Shown here piece after piece: positions 1 through 9,365 of a stretch of DNA of 64,000 nt (position 1 is its first letter; the number at the start of each line of letters is the position of its first letter). The position numbers were made by a program, and so were the translations under genes. The stretch is taken from positions 7,812,001-7,876,000 of the forward strand of contig JAGPXD010000001.1 of assembly GCA_020746995.1 (NCBI GenBank), written 5' to 3'. A model generated the notes under the pieces. It saw nothing but the letters and a program-made list of their open reading frames with translations, made no database searches and was not told the DNA's origin. This stretch comes from Plectosphaerella cucumerina (Eukaryota > Ascomycota > Sordariomycetes > Glomerellales > Plectosphaerellaceae).

Positions 1-457
1 GCACACCACACCAAGCCCGTTCGGCAGCCGAGTGGACGAAGGTTGCCTCGAACATCGCGGCAGCTACTCCCGGAAGTCATACCGCAACGCCCGGGACGGT
101 AGTGCTGGATGGCCTGGTGGTCGATGATGGACACAGGGAGTTCCTCGAGGTCGCGTCGCAACGGAATATCTCGGTTCATTCTTTCCAAGAAAGTCGCGGA
201 ACCGTAAGTATGCGGAGGGGCCGTGAGAAGGTAGGTGAAGTATCCGCTTCGATTGGCACGAGCTAACATGTGGCATCAAGGTAGTCGACGACTTCTCGTC
301 CACTCTTGGCCTATCGGGCGAAGGGGTGGAGAGTTTCGACGCCGACCATCTGCAGATAGCGAGGTGCACCGGGAGAAGCGACGCCGGGTACACGGCCATC
401 CTAGGAGTCCTCGAGCGGTTTGCTCGGCAAGCTGTGGAGGGTGCTGTGGCCCATTGA
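1..457 (+). CDS. C-terminal part of an esterase-like (alpha/beta hydrolase, NLR-associated) protein, cut by window edge
   Basis: The upstream end lies outside the window. Two exons are visible: 3-203 (frame 3) ends at a GTAAGT donor, and 281-457 follows an AGCTAAC branch site and a CAAG acceptor, closing in TGA. The joined tail reads through FQESRGT into VVDDFSSTLGLSGEGVESFD, then ADHLQIARC and a short helical end. From memory, this pattern (a VDD-SS-LGL segment followed by DADH/NH and 'Y.A..GVL..F') closes the serine-esterase-like N-terminal domains common in fungal NACHT/NLR-type proteins. That family assignment is inference; the exon structure is seen directly. No NACHT or repeat domain follows before the stop, so it would be a stand-alone or truncated version. 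A truncated nucleoside-phosphorylase domain, another typical fungal NLR effector domain, begins 64 bp downstream. Confidence 0.45.
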
Positions 458-520
458 CAACCTACGCCAGCGCCGAGCGCCGGCGAATCTGCGCCTCTGC
501 CGACGGAGACGGCAAGCCCC

Positions 521-1168
521 ATGCCAGCTTTGCGCGACCCTGTCAACCTCCCCCTGACGCGCCCTGCTTCCAGAGCCGACTTTCAGATTGCCGTCATTTG
601 CGCGCTGCCGACCGAGTCTGACGCCGTCCTGGCCCTGTTCGACCGCCGCTGGGATGAGCAGAGCCCACGCTACGGCAAGGTGGCCGGGGATCGCAACACC
701 TACTCGACCGGCGCGTTCGGACGCCACGACGTCGTGCTCGTCCACATGCCCGGCATGGGGAAGTCGTCTGCGGCGATCGCTGCGTCGAGGTGTCGCTTCA
801 GCTTCCCGAACGTCAGGTTGGCCCTCCTCGATGGCATCTGCGGCGTGCTGCCTACATCTCCAGAAGGCAATGAGCAGATCTTCCTCGGCGACGTTATTGT
901 GAGCAAGGGTCTGATCCAATACGACTTCGGACGACAACTTCCGGGGAAGTTTCGGCGCAAGGATTCGGTGCTCGACTCGTTGGGGCCGCTACACCCGGAA
1001 ATTCGCGGGTTTGTGGCTAAGTTACGCGGCGTTGAAGCGCCGGAGAAGCTTGCAGACAAAACGACAGACAATCTTGGCGACTTGCAGAGGCAGTACAAGC
1101 TGAGCGCTGCGTATCCTGGTGTTGAGCATGATTCGCTCTTCAAAGCTCATCATGCTGACTCTGGGTGA
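521..1168 (+). pseudogene. Truncated purine nucleoside phosphorylase-like (PNP_UDP) domain, NLR effector type
   Basis: The 215-residue frame starts at an ATG and opens with the strand FQIAVICALPTESDAVLA, followed by YSTGAFGRHDVVLVHMPGMG and LALLDGICGVLP, the GIGGG-like substrate loop region of nucleoside phosphorylases. It continues through FLGDVIVSKGLIQYDFGRQ. Fungal NLR proteins commonly carry this domain at the N-terminus. The usual second half, with the Cys-rich segment and the MEGAG motif, is missing: after GVEHDSLFKA the reading runs nine codons into unrelated sequence and stops. The break falls at about 1140-1150, where the 3' half of an intron from a rhodopsin-like gene begins. I read it as a gene truncated by recombination. 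A spliced chimera with the next element is conceivable but would also meet a frameshift there. Confidence 0.6.
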
Positions 1169-1182
1169 TAGGCCTTTTACAG

Positions 1183-2217
1183 CTCCATCGTTGTGTACAA
1201 CCTGTTCATGTGTCTGGTCAAGATCTCCATCCTTCTCCAATACCGGCGAATCTTTGCCCTGCGGATGATAAAGCTCATCACCTTCTACGGCGTCGCGTTC
1301 CTGGCCGCCTGGTCTATCACCTTCTTCTTCCTCGGAGCCCTCGTCTGCATTCCAGTCACCAAGTTCTGGGACCACGCCGTGCCGGGACGATGCCTTGACT
1401 CGTTGACGATTTGGTATGTCACGGCCGGCTTCAACCTGGCCTCGATTTTGCCATCTTTGGCCTGCCGTTGCCAGTGATTCGGTCCCTCCAGCTGCCCAAG
1501 AGGCAAAAGATTGTGCTCTTCGCAGTCTTTGGTCTCGGGTTCTTGTAAGTGTCTCTGCACCTTTACTGATTCATTCCACACTGAACCGATGCTGACGCGC
1601 AATGACACGACAGCACCTGCATCATCTCCATTATTCGCATTCGTACTCTCAAGGTCGCGGCTTCAACAGATGACCCCAATTGGAACAACGTAGATGCGGC
1701 AACACGGTCATTTCTTGAAGTCACAATTACCATCCTCGCGGCCTGTCTGCCAACGCTCCGGCCCATCTTCTCCAAGATCATGCCCCGTTTGTTTGGCTCC
1801 TCAATCAGACGAAGCCAGGGTCGATCTCAGTACGGGGCATATATCCATGCCCCTGGCAGCAGCCTCAACACAAACCTGAACGGCACCAAAGTCAGGACGG
1901 CCAAGATCATCAAGCCGGACAGCACCAGGTCTCTCCAAGACCAAGACAGCATCGAACTGGACACGCACGACTCCGAGAGGGTGCCGGTGCCTGGTGGTTA
2001 CAGCGTCAGTGTCAGCGGTGGGACGAAGCAGGATCGCGACTCCCAGGGGGGACTGGCAGGGCCAAAGCGTTTCCGTAAGGAGGATGAGCAGCCCGTCGTT
2101 GGTAAGGGAGGCATTCAGGCGACGACGGTGGTCACACAACAGGTGATATTCGAGTCGCAGAAGAAGCAGGGGCCGTGGATGCGGAGTGAGAGAAGCCACA
2201 GTAGTTCGGATGTGTAA
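1183..2217 (+). pseudogene. 5'-truncated, frameshifted rhodopsin-like (PTH11-related) integral membrane protein
   Basis: The sequence starts abruptly behind a preserved intron end (branch GCTGACT at about 1154, acceptor TTTTACAG at 1182). The first exon encodes SIVVYNLFMCLVKISILLQY, then RRIF and a membrane segment ending in CIPVTKFWD, typical of helices 3-4 of the fungal 'Rhodopsin' domain family. Near 1441 one base is missing: the frame must shift for the expected DFAIFGLPLPVIRSLQLPK to follow GFNLA. A second intron (1545-1613, GTAAGT, branch GCTGACG, ACAG) is intact. The last exon supplies helix 7 (ACLPTLRPIFSKI) and a hydrophilic cytoplasmic tail to 2217. Helices 1-2 and the start codon are absent. 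It directly abuts the truncated nucleoside-phosphorylase frame, so the locus is a two-gene junction rather than a functional receptor. Confidence 0.7.
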
Positions 2218-2329
2218 ACATTCATTGTTCTTTTCATGTGCTGTATTAGTCGTCCGAACAAATTACATAATTACGTTATTTGTCAGATTCCCAACGTGCG
2301 GAGATAGCGGGAATACTTATTCCGGACTT

Positions 2330-2770
2330 GCATAGCCTCCTAGGGACCCGTGTATGGGTGCAAAGCATATGCCATGACCCGGGAAAGCCCAGCTGCAGAT
2401 GCAGAAGAAGAACAGGTTGAATCCCAGGGCGTGGATAGGATTCCCGGGTGGATAACAGTCCACAAACATCTACCGAATCTGGAACCCACAAACAGGAGTT
2501 GTCATTTCCACGAGGGACGTGATCTTCAACAAGGACGAACAATTCAATGGGGACATCAACCAACTCAGAGACGACCTCCTACATGTTGGACGGCAGGAGC
2601 TAATTGACCTTCTTAACTAGGTGTGGGAACCGGAGCCAGACCGCACCATCGTGGCAGAAGAAGAAGCAGGAGACGCCTTTATGCCCCAAACAGATTGGGA
2701 GGACCTTCCTGGAGAGGACGAGGATGTCGGAAACTGAGGGCTTAGAATTCTATCGCCAGCATGTTTTCGA
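2330..2770 (+). mobile_element. Ty1/copia retrotransposon relic (integrase C-terminus to RT linker)
   Basis: Across shifting frames one reads YGCKAYAMTRES, then QLQMQKKNRLNPRAW, then STNIYRIWNPQTGVVISTRD followed by VIFNKDEQFNG. This is the conserved copia-type order: the 'GC.AY' block, the 'KL.PR' block, and the 'YR.W.P....V..RDV.F.E' block that precedes reverse transcriptase. At least one frameshift (about 2395) and several stops are present and no reverse transcriptase follows, so only a few hundred bases of a decayed element remain. I see no LTRs. Confidence 0.6.
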
Positions 2771-2879
2771 GAACAAGGTGAGAAGTTTGACCTCTACCGC
2801 AACTAATGCTGACATTCACAGCGCGTTCGTTCCGTACTAGAAGCGTCTTTCGAATGGTGCGCTCTGGGTGACTAGCGGA

Positions 2880-3388
2880 GGATCCGAGACGATCCAGGCC
2901 ACATTTTTCAACTTCGAAAAGGTGGTGTGATCCCTGACGTCCTCGTTGTTCAGCTATGGAAAGTCGGTTCCAAAGCGACATTCTTCAGGGGATCCCACAG
3001 CGCATCCCAGGAGGTTCTGAGCAGCATTCGAGCATCTAATCGGATGTTTGAAGTCCCGCTTGCCAGGCTCCAGCTGGCTCGCAGTGAGCCAAGTAAAGTG
3101 ACCATCGCGGATGGCGGTTAGTGAGTCTGAACTATCTGACCCTCAATTTTGGCATGCATCTGAGATGTCCAAGTGTCATAGTGGATGCGCGACTGGCTTT
3201 CGAGTCGAAACAAGGCTCACCGATTTCTTTTGCCTTCGCGACGCGGAATCAACTGCGAAATTGGCCCGAACTGCAGGTCCCTAAACCAAAAGATGGCAGG
3301 GAGCTCCTAGGGATGATACAAAGCGACAAGATTGGAGTTCACTTGATAGCGCAGGGCCCGTCACCGTCGATCAGCGGCAGAGGGTGAT
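2880..3388 (+). pseudogene. Unrecognised coding-like remnant, two blocks
   Basis: I do not recognise the family. The first block encodes a mixed segment beginning VLVVQLWKVGSKATFFRGSH and ending TIADGG; the second starts IVDARLAFESKQGSPISFAF and runs to a stop at about 3387. The blocks are separated by stops at 3121 with intron-like sequence, and the first appears frameshifted near 3000. The even use of hydrophobic and charged residues suggests an old two-exon gene rather than random open frame. The 3.4-3.5 kb stretch beyond shows nothing. Confidence 0.25.
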
Positions 3389-3515
3389 ATCGAAGCCTTT
3401 CGCGATGTTTCAGAAGGTGTCTTAGACACATGGTTGGCTCACGTCACACATAGACACAACGATTGCCAGTGAGTGATTACTGTGCCCTCTGGCTTTCCTG
3501 CACTGCGTGTGTGTA

Positions 3516-3985
3516 TCAAGGTGGCATGAAATCCGGAACACCGAACGCCCACATGCCATCATCCGTCAGGTCTATATGTGTGAATGCTTCTGAGAAGGCC
3601 CACTCGCCATCCGCTGCAGCTGTTGCTGCCAACGTCTGGGAAAACGTCCGATCGCCTTCACTTCCAGATACTGCATGCCAAACCCAGACATACCTTCCCA
3701 ATTGCCATGAATCTCGGTTGTAATCTGAGGTGCCTGTCCGGCAAATGCCCTTTCGCCAACCTCTTCAGGATTCAACGGCAGGGGATTATACCCAAGACTG
3801 AGCCTGTAATCCGTAGAGCCCAACACATGGAGTGTGTCCGAGTCAACATCCGAAGCATAGGGTTGAGCGGGATAGTGTGTTCGATCAAGTTGAGGAGTTG
3901 GTGGGGAGATGGTGCTGTCATGGAGAAGAAGACTGTCGGCTGCGGTCTTCTGAGAAACGGCTTTGGTGGTGCTATACAGGCAAGT
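3516..3985 (-). other. Unrecognised coding-like fragment next to LINE relic
   Basis: Minus-strand frames include GYNPLPLNPEEVGERAFAGQ, ITTEIHGNWEGMSGFGMQYL and, after a frameshift near 3640, TAAADGEWAFSEAFTHIDLT followed by DDGMWAFGVPDFMPPW. The two parts read as one disrupted protein segment. I cannot name the family; an acidic, Trp-rich end like this is sometimes seen at the C-terminus of fungal transcription factors, which is only a guess. It is fused upstream to the LINE fragment at about 3985-4000. Confidence 0.25.
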
Positions 3986-3989
3986 CGAG

Positions 3990-5060
3990 TTGTGGTCTCT
4001 CTCCTTCCTCTTCAATCACTCCTGGTAGGGGAGGAAAGAAGACGGTGAGAAGTTCTTCAGCCTGCTCTGCGCCGTTGGTGGTGTGTGTGCCATCGGCGCG
4101 TGCCAGCGGTGGGACCTTGCCGAATGCCGTCTCGTCGCCCCACTCCAAGTACTTTACCGCTTTCCAGACGTTGTCGTTGTCTGCCAGAAAGTCGTTCCAG
4201 TGCGTCTTCTTCTGTTGTCGGATGGCGTCGTGGTACTGCTTCGCAGCTGCTTTCGCCCTGTCATCAAGCTCGGCGCTGATTCGTCCTCTCCGTCGTGCGG
4301 CCGTCGCTCAGTTTCGCCAGAAGGTGTGGTGGATACGTCGGAGTTGGGTCAGGTCGGACGTCCACCACCGTTTTGCGTATGGCGTTGGTTTGGCCTTCGG
4401 TACTAGAGCCCGTACCGCATCCTGCACTGCCGCCATGAGTCGATCAGTCTTTTCTTGTACTGTGCTCCCTGAAGGGGCCGTCTCCAGTGTTGCCTTGATC
4501 CGCGTGTTAATCTCCTTCCACGGAGCGTTCTTGAACAGAAGCCGATCTTGGAGCTTCGGGGTCAGCACCGACACGTCAAAGACCGTCTCGATGGCCTGGT
4601 GGTCCGAACCGTGATCTGTCTCGTGCACCTTGCACTTGGTTACCGACGCGGCCAGCTCCTCCGACGCGAGGACCAGATCGATTGTCGATTCGTCGTCTCC
4701 GCCTTGCCATGTTTTCGTGCCCCTTGCAAGCACGCTGCAGAGGGAGAGCTCGCTCATCAGGTCGATAATGTCGTCCGCTTCGCCCTGTCTCACCGCCGAT
4801 ACGTCGTCTCCTCCCCATAGCTGGTCTTGGCGGTTGAAATCGCCAGCGATGACCACGTCCACCACCTCCCCTGTGCTCCGCCTTGCACCTGCGATCGCTC
4901 TCCTTAGGTGATCACAAGTCTCCCGAAGTGCCCAGGGGTCCTGCCCCTGCACTCCAGTGGTACGAACACTGGTGAAGCCCTTGCAGCACATCGTCTCCTC
5001 TTGATAGCGCTCAAGGAAGAATGGCTCAGAAGAAGTTAAGAGATTACCATTCTCCCGCAC
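3990..5060 (-). mobile_element. Tad-like non-LTR retrotransposon (LINE) fragment, endonuclease region
   Basis: The open frame from 5060 down to 4308, continuing in shifted frames to about 3990, contains the apurinic-endonuclease signature of LINEs in order: VVDVVIAGDFNRQDQLWGG (GDFN), STIDLVLASEEL (ID..L.S) and ETDHGSDHQAIETVF (SDH). It is followed by the linker rich in basic residues and then FGKVPPLARADG-like sequence that precedes reverse transcriptase in fungal Tad elements. The element is 5'-truncated within the endonuclease and 3'-truncated before the RT catalytic blocks. Many of the overlapping plus-strand open frames here are shadows of it. Confidence 0.7.
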
Positions 5061-5640
5061 ACCACACCGTTATCCGAATTCATCAAAAGGCAGTGCTTGG
5101 AGCAGACGAGTGCGGCAGCATCCAAAGTACGGCGAGCGTACAGCGACTTCACGACCAGCAAGTTCAGCGGCACCGGTGCCGAGCAATGTTATGTGGAGGC
5201 ATCGCGCCTATACAACGCGACCATCACGCTACATCAGGCCATCCTCACATTGGAGTCACAACAACGCAACGAGAATTTGGTCAGCATGATAAGGGTATCG
5301 ATGTACGATGAGACAAGCTGGTTGAAGAAGCGCAGAGGCACATCATAGCCGTCAAATTTACAGAGGAGCTTGAGCAGCACCTTACGAAGGCAATCCTTCG
5401 ATTCAAAGAGACAGGGCAGCGACCCGAGGGGCAGAGGCTCGAGGGGCATGACACCACGACCTAGAGATGTGTCAACCGACACCAACCCCACGTCGAGGTT
5501 ACCACCGAGGCCATTGGGCAGCATGAAGGCAGCCGCCCTGTCAGGCAACTCAGGGGTCCATTGGCCCGACCTTGACTGTCCGATCCAACACGTAATCACC
5601 CGTCTCGAGGGGCTCGGTACTGTTGTCATCGGCCTCGGAG
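5061..5640. other. Intergenic, repeat-like, no recognised gene
   Basis: A plus-strand stretch encodes a helical-looking segment (KVRRAYSDFTTSKFSGTG, then YNATITLHQAILTLESQQ) interrupted by stops near 5345 and 5463. It lies between the LINE fragment and the sirtuin promoter and could belong to an old element. I see no diagnostic motif. Confidence 0.3.
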
Positions 5641-5642
5641 TC

Positions 5643-5648
5643 TATAAA
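5643..5648 (+). promoter_or_regulatory. TATA box of the sirtuin-like gene
   Basis: TATAAA lies in the context GTCTATAAAGGCG, about 82 bp before the ATG at 5730. Its spacing is typical for a fungal core promoter, which suggests the downstream pseudogene was once an expressed gene. Confidence 0.4.
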
Positions 5649-5729
5649 GGCGAGCCGTCCCCCTCGATCATCGCACCTGGCTCTCATCCTCATTGACTTC
5701 TACATCTCGTTCCACGCTTAGCCATCGTC

Positions 5730-6911
5730 ATGGCCACCTCTAGCACTACAAAGCGATTGCTCCATGGCGGCAGGAAGTCTCAGGCCACCACCCACCAGCC
5801 ACACATCTTGCACCAGCGCGGGGTCTCTTTTCTTGACCCTGTTATCATCACCGATGAGGACAGCGACGAGAATGACGCCGAGCAAGTCCTCCGTGCCCCC
5901 ATCAACCGACCAACACTCCGCCACAAGAGCCGTTGCTTATTGAATGAAGAAAGTCAATGGGGTCGCGACCAACGTGGTTATCCCGAGATCATCACGATTC
6001 GCCGCCTCCACAACGAGAGTTCTTCCCGCGGCGTTGTCGTCATCAGCAGTGATGAGGATGACATAGGGGCATCCACTCGGCTTCTTCATAGAAGCACAAG
6101 TCGCCTTCGGGCCATCGGCGTCGGTAACTTCCACACAGAAACACATTGGTGCCCTGAACGTCGCCGAAGCAGGTCGATGCCCCTACCAGGGGTTGTCGCC
6201 AGCAACGATGTTGCTCGAGTAGTTCGAACGAATCAGTCCGAGGTCCTAACGAGGGCACCCTGGGTCTTCTCGCTTACCCCTCTCCCACCTTGTCCCCAGT
6301 CCCCGCAGATATGAGGCAAAAGAGTGGTAGTGGTGACAGGCACAGGAATCAGCACACAAGCAGACCTTCCAGTTGAGTACCTCTGATCATGGAGGAAACA
6401 TTCAGGTAACGAGCCTAGGAATTCCGAATCGGGCAAGGGCAAGGGCCTTCGGCCGCTCTTCGATGCTGCGATGTTGCGTACCCAGATGCTCTCCGCCAGT
6501 ATATAGCGGAAGTCACTGCCTTTCAGGAAAAGTCAATCAAGGCAGAACCTACGTTGACTCACAGGTTCATCGCTGAACTCGAATCGACTGGCCAGTTGCT
6601 GAGAACCTACACCCAGATCTGGAAGGCAAGGCTGGTCTCACCTGCGGTTTCGATGATACGGCAGTCTGCATCCAACTGCATGGCTCCGTACACTACTTGA
6701 GCTGCTCTCACTGTCTGTCTCTGTTGTTACTCCCCAACACCATTGGAAGCACATGCCCCCGTTGTAAAGAAAGGTCAGAGGCAAAGGAGCGCGCGAAGAA
6801 GCGGATATACTCGACTAGCAACCTCCTCCCAGATCTTCGGCACAACAACGAGCACCACCTAGAGGGCAAATCGATTAGGAAGGCAGTACTTCACGACATC
6901 AAATAGCGGAC
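5730..6911 (+). pseudogene. Decayed sirtuin (Hst3/Hst4-type NAD-dependent deacetylase) with acidic SIM-like N-terminus
   Basis: The first 194 codons from the ATG carry two hydrophobic-acidic stretches, PVIITDEDSDEND and VVVISSDEDD, resembling SUMO-interacting motifs. The frame meets TGA at 6312 but reads on in the same frame into GKRVVVVTGTGISTQADLP, the sirtuin NAD-binding GAGIS motif. After another stop (about 6385) and a frame change come LFDAAMLRTQM, then KAEPTLTHRFIAELESTGQ and LLRTYTQ, then LEGKAGLTCGF and CIQLHGSVHYLSCSHC with the second zinc pair CPRC. The end resembles 'LRPDIVLYGEEHP' as LLPDLRHNNEHHLEG. The NID residues of the YTQNID motif are deleted, removing catalytic residues. 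Family recognition rests on the ordered motifs; inactivity follows from the two stops, frameshifts and deletion. It converges with a broken Zn2Cys6 gene. Confidence 0.7.
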
Positions 6912-7189
6912 TGATATGTTGGAGTCCAGGATCTGGTTAGTGTCACGAGGAATACCGTCAGAGATGATGGCGAGAGGGTAGGATTAGTTAATAAAGCGCT
7001 CCCTTCAACAGCGGTGCGTAGTCTGGTGGACAAGTAGACGAGCTGCCTTTTCCAAGGAACCCGGACAATGCAGCCTTCTTCTACCGCACCGCTGAAAACT
7101 TGATTGGCTTCAATGGCGAGTGGCGGTGTGGCAAGCTGCGCGGCTGGTCGCTGGCATCTCAATATGACACCGGCTTGACCCGACTTCAC

Positions 7190-7675
7190 TCATTTCCTAG
7201 TCGGTTTTGGCTGGACCCGCCATAGATAGCGCACCAAGACATCGCCGTGGCTGAAAGATCTTGAGAGCTCTTCGAGATCTATCTTGAAGTTCGCACGTCG
7301 AATCCGTCGCAGGATCTCTATCGATTTAAACTCGGGACGGTCGGACAGCACGGCGAAAAGCTGCTCGTAGAGCACGACACGGCGCTCCAGCTCGTCATGT
7401 CTCTTCCTGAGGGCGGCGGCTCTCGTGAGATCGGGGTCGCCGTCGTACTCGCACTTCTGGAGGCCGGCGGTGGCGCAGGCAGTGCACGTGGGGCGGCCGC
7501 CGTCACATTTCGACTTCCTCCGGCGGCAAGGCGTGCAAGTCATCCTCGTTTGAGGACGTTTCCTACGTACCGATTAAGACGCTTGTGTTGTAGACTCGGA
7601 CTCGTCCCTGACGGCCAGTTCTGCGCGACTCTTGTTGACCGCCGGTAAGATGTTGCGAAGTGGCTTCATGCTCAT
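7190..7675 (-). pseudogene. Zn2Cys6 transcription factor N-terminus interrupted by TAA
   Basis: From ATG 7675 the frame encodes MSMKPLRNILPAVNKSRAEL and on to STTQAS, then TAA at 7574-7576. In the same frame it continues SVRRKRPQTR into the binuclear cluster C-x2-C-x6-C-x6-C-x2-C-x7-C (TCTPCRRRKSKCDGG..). The cluster is followed by a helical linker (ELERRVVLYEQLFAVLSDR) and a stop at 7190. The internal ATG at 7543 would keep the zinc cluster but drop the basic lead-in. The whole middle-homology region is absent, so the remaining 117-codon frame is far shorter than the usual 400-800 residues. The simplest reading is a CAA-to-TAA change plus loss of the 3' part. Confidence 0.6.
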
Positions 7676-8379
7676 CGGGCGACAGGCGGGATGGGCGTGT
7701 AGGCCGGCGACGTCTATCTTACAATGCCACTGGCTGCAGTAGATGAAAGGCTCTTGGCCGGCGATGGCGGCGGCGGTGAGGGTAGACCAAGCAGGAAGGT
7801 GAGAGATGTCGGTGCACCAGCTCAGCCCAGCTGGTGCTATTTGAGGGCCCCTTGCCCATTGGGTTCTCCCATACCTTGATTGAATCCCTCGTCGGTACCC
7901 CGCCTTTTCTAGCCGGGAGGGGGGACTCTGGGCCCTGTCCAGACCAGCTTGAGCACGTCTCAATCCCGAACCCACTCGTCGGCGCGGCTGATTGGATAGG
8001 GAGAGGTTGCGAGGTGACTCCGACAGTCGATGTCCAATGGCAAATTCTCCGTCATGAGCCATGCCGGCACAAATCGCCTTGTGCGTCGATTGCCAAGTTT
8101 CTCACTTCGCCCGCTGTCGCTTCTGCCTAGACAATGTCTTCTTTGTCTCTCCCTTTCAGCAGGGGGATGGATGCTTCAGGCGAGCTGTAGTCTTGCACAA
8201 TTTTGGCGAGATTCAGAGACGACTTGACGCTCTTCCGACTGATTATGGGGGTGGTTCGCGTACGATCCAAGCCTCGAGTACCATTTCGAACACCACCTTA
8301 AAGTCCCAGTTCCCACGGAGTCCATCTTGGCGTATCTTGTCGTGGACCTGCGCCGTAGTCTCAAAGTCGCCGCCGCCGT

Positions 8380-9365
8380 TCATCGCCGCATGTCTTGCTG
8401 ATACACAGACGCGCGGCTAACTTGCTTCGCCGCTTTGGAAATGTACACTCGGATAAACTCGCAGTTGCAGTCTCCGTGCTGCAGGATCTGGTACTTCAAG
8501 GCGAGATTTTCCGCTCGGAGAGCGGCTGCGGAAGCTTCAAGATACATGTGGTCTTCGGCGAGCTGCTTTTCTCTGGCCGCGAGGTCCATCTCAATCTGCC
8601 TGGACTTGTCCCGGCTGCGTTTGGTGGCGGCAGAGTTCTTGATACGGGACGTCTCCTCAGAGGCTCTCTTGGCGAGGGCTTCGGCCTTTGGGTCGCTGAT
8701 GCCGCTCCATTTTCTGCTTGGAGTATCGTCCTGATTAATCTCGTCCTCGTCGGGCGGCGTCGCAGTGGGATCCGCCTGCGCGAACTGTGACTCCTTTCGC
8801 GCGGGAGTCGCGCCATACCTAGGTGGTCGAGTCTGAACCATGCGGGCTTCTTGGTATTCGGTTACAGGCGAGAAAGCCGAATTAGTGGCCTGGGCTTCCG
8901 GGTCTTGGGAGGGGGGCTGATGTCGACTCGCGACCATCTGAGCAAGATGCCCTATCGGAGTCAGCTGCGGTGTCGACAACAAGAACGGAAGCCACGAGTC
9001 TCCAGTGCCGTACTCCCCGCCGGCTCGGTATCCTGGGGTATGTTGCTGAAATGACAAGTCTTCCGAGTGACGGAACCAACTGGCATGATCCCCAATGGGA
9101 CTCTCGCCTGGGTACAATGGCGTATGTGTGTGTGCCTGCTGCTGATTGCCAGCGGGCTGCGACGGAACAGAGGTCCACCACGGTTCATTGTCGGCGGCGA
9201 GCGCGGCCCCTCCATGATGCTCTGGACACCATACTTTCTGGGTGTGTGCTTCATTCGGTATCCCAGTCACCGAGTTGTTCACACCATCCGTGGTCTCCGG
9301 GGACCCCCCTGGGTAAGGCTCTGCCAAGGTGGCAGGGCAGATTGGTACGTCACGTGGTCGTCCAT
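8380..9365 (-). CDS. bZIP transcription factor (ATF/CREB-like), probable 1-bp frameshift near the start
   Basis: The long frame encodes a Pro/Gln/Thr-rich N-terminal half, then SRIKNSAATKRSRDKSRQIE (bZIP basic region, N-x7-R spacing), a leucine-zipper helix and the tail YQILQHGDCNCEFI. The 'LQHGDCNC' ending is typical of Atf1/AtfA-type fungal factors. It is nuclear and would bind CRE-like sites as a dimer. The open frame has no in-frame ATG near its start. The ATG at 9365 gives MDDHVTYQSALPPWQSLTQG in another frame, which would join perfectly to SPETTDGVNN if a run of six C (9304-9309 plus strand) had one more base. That is either a true frameshift or a homopolymer error. Length is about 330 residues. 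Confidence 0.7.

Noticed and set aside
3584..4614. Plus-strand frames of 154 and 260 codons
   Set aside because: Antisense to the LINE endonuclease fragment and its neighbour; no domain of their own.
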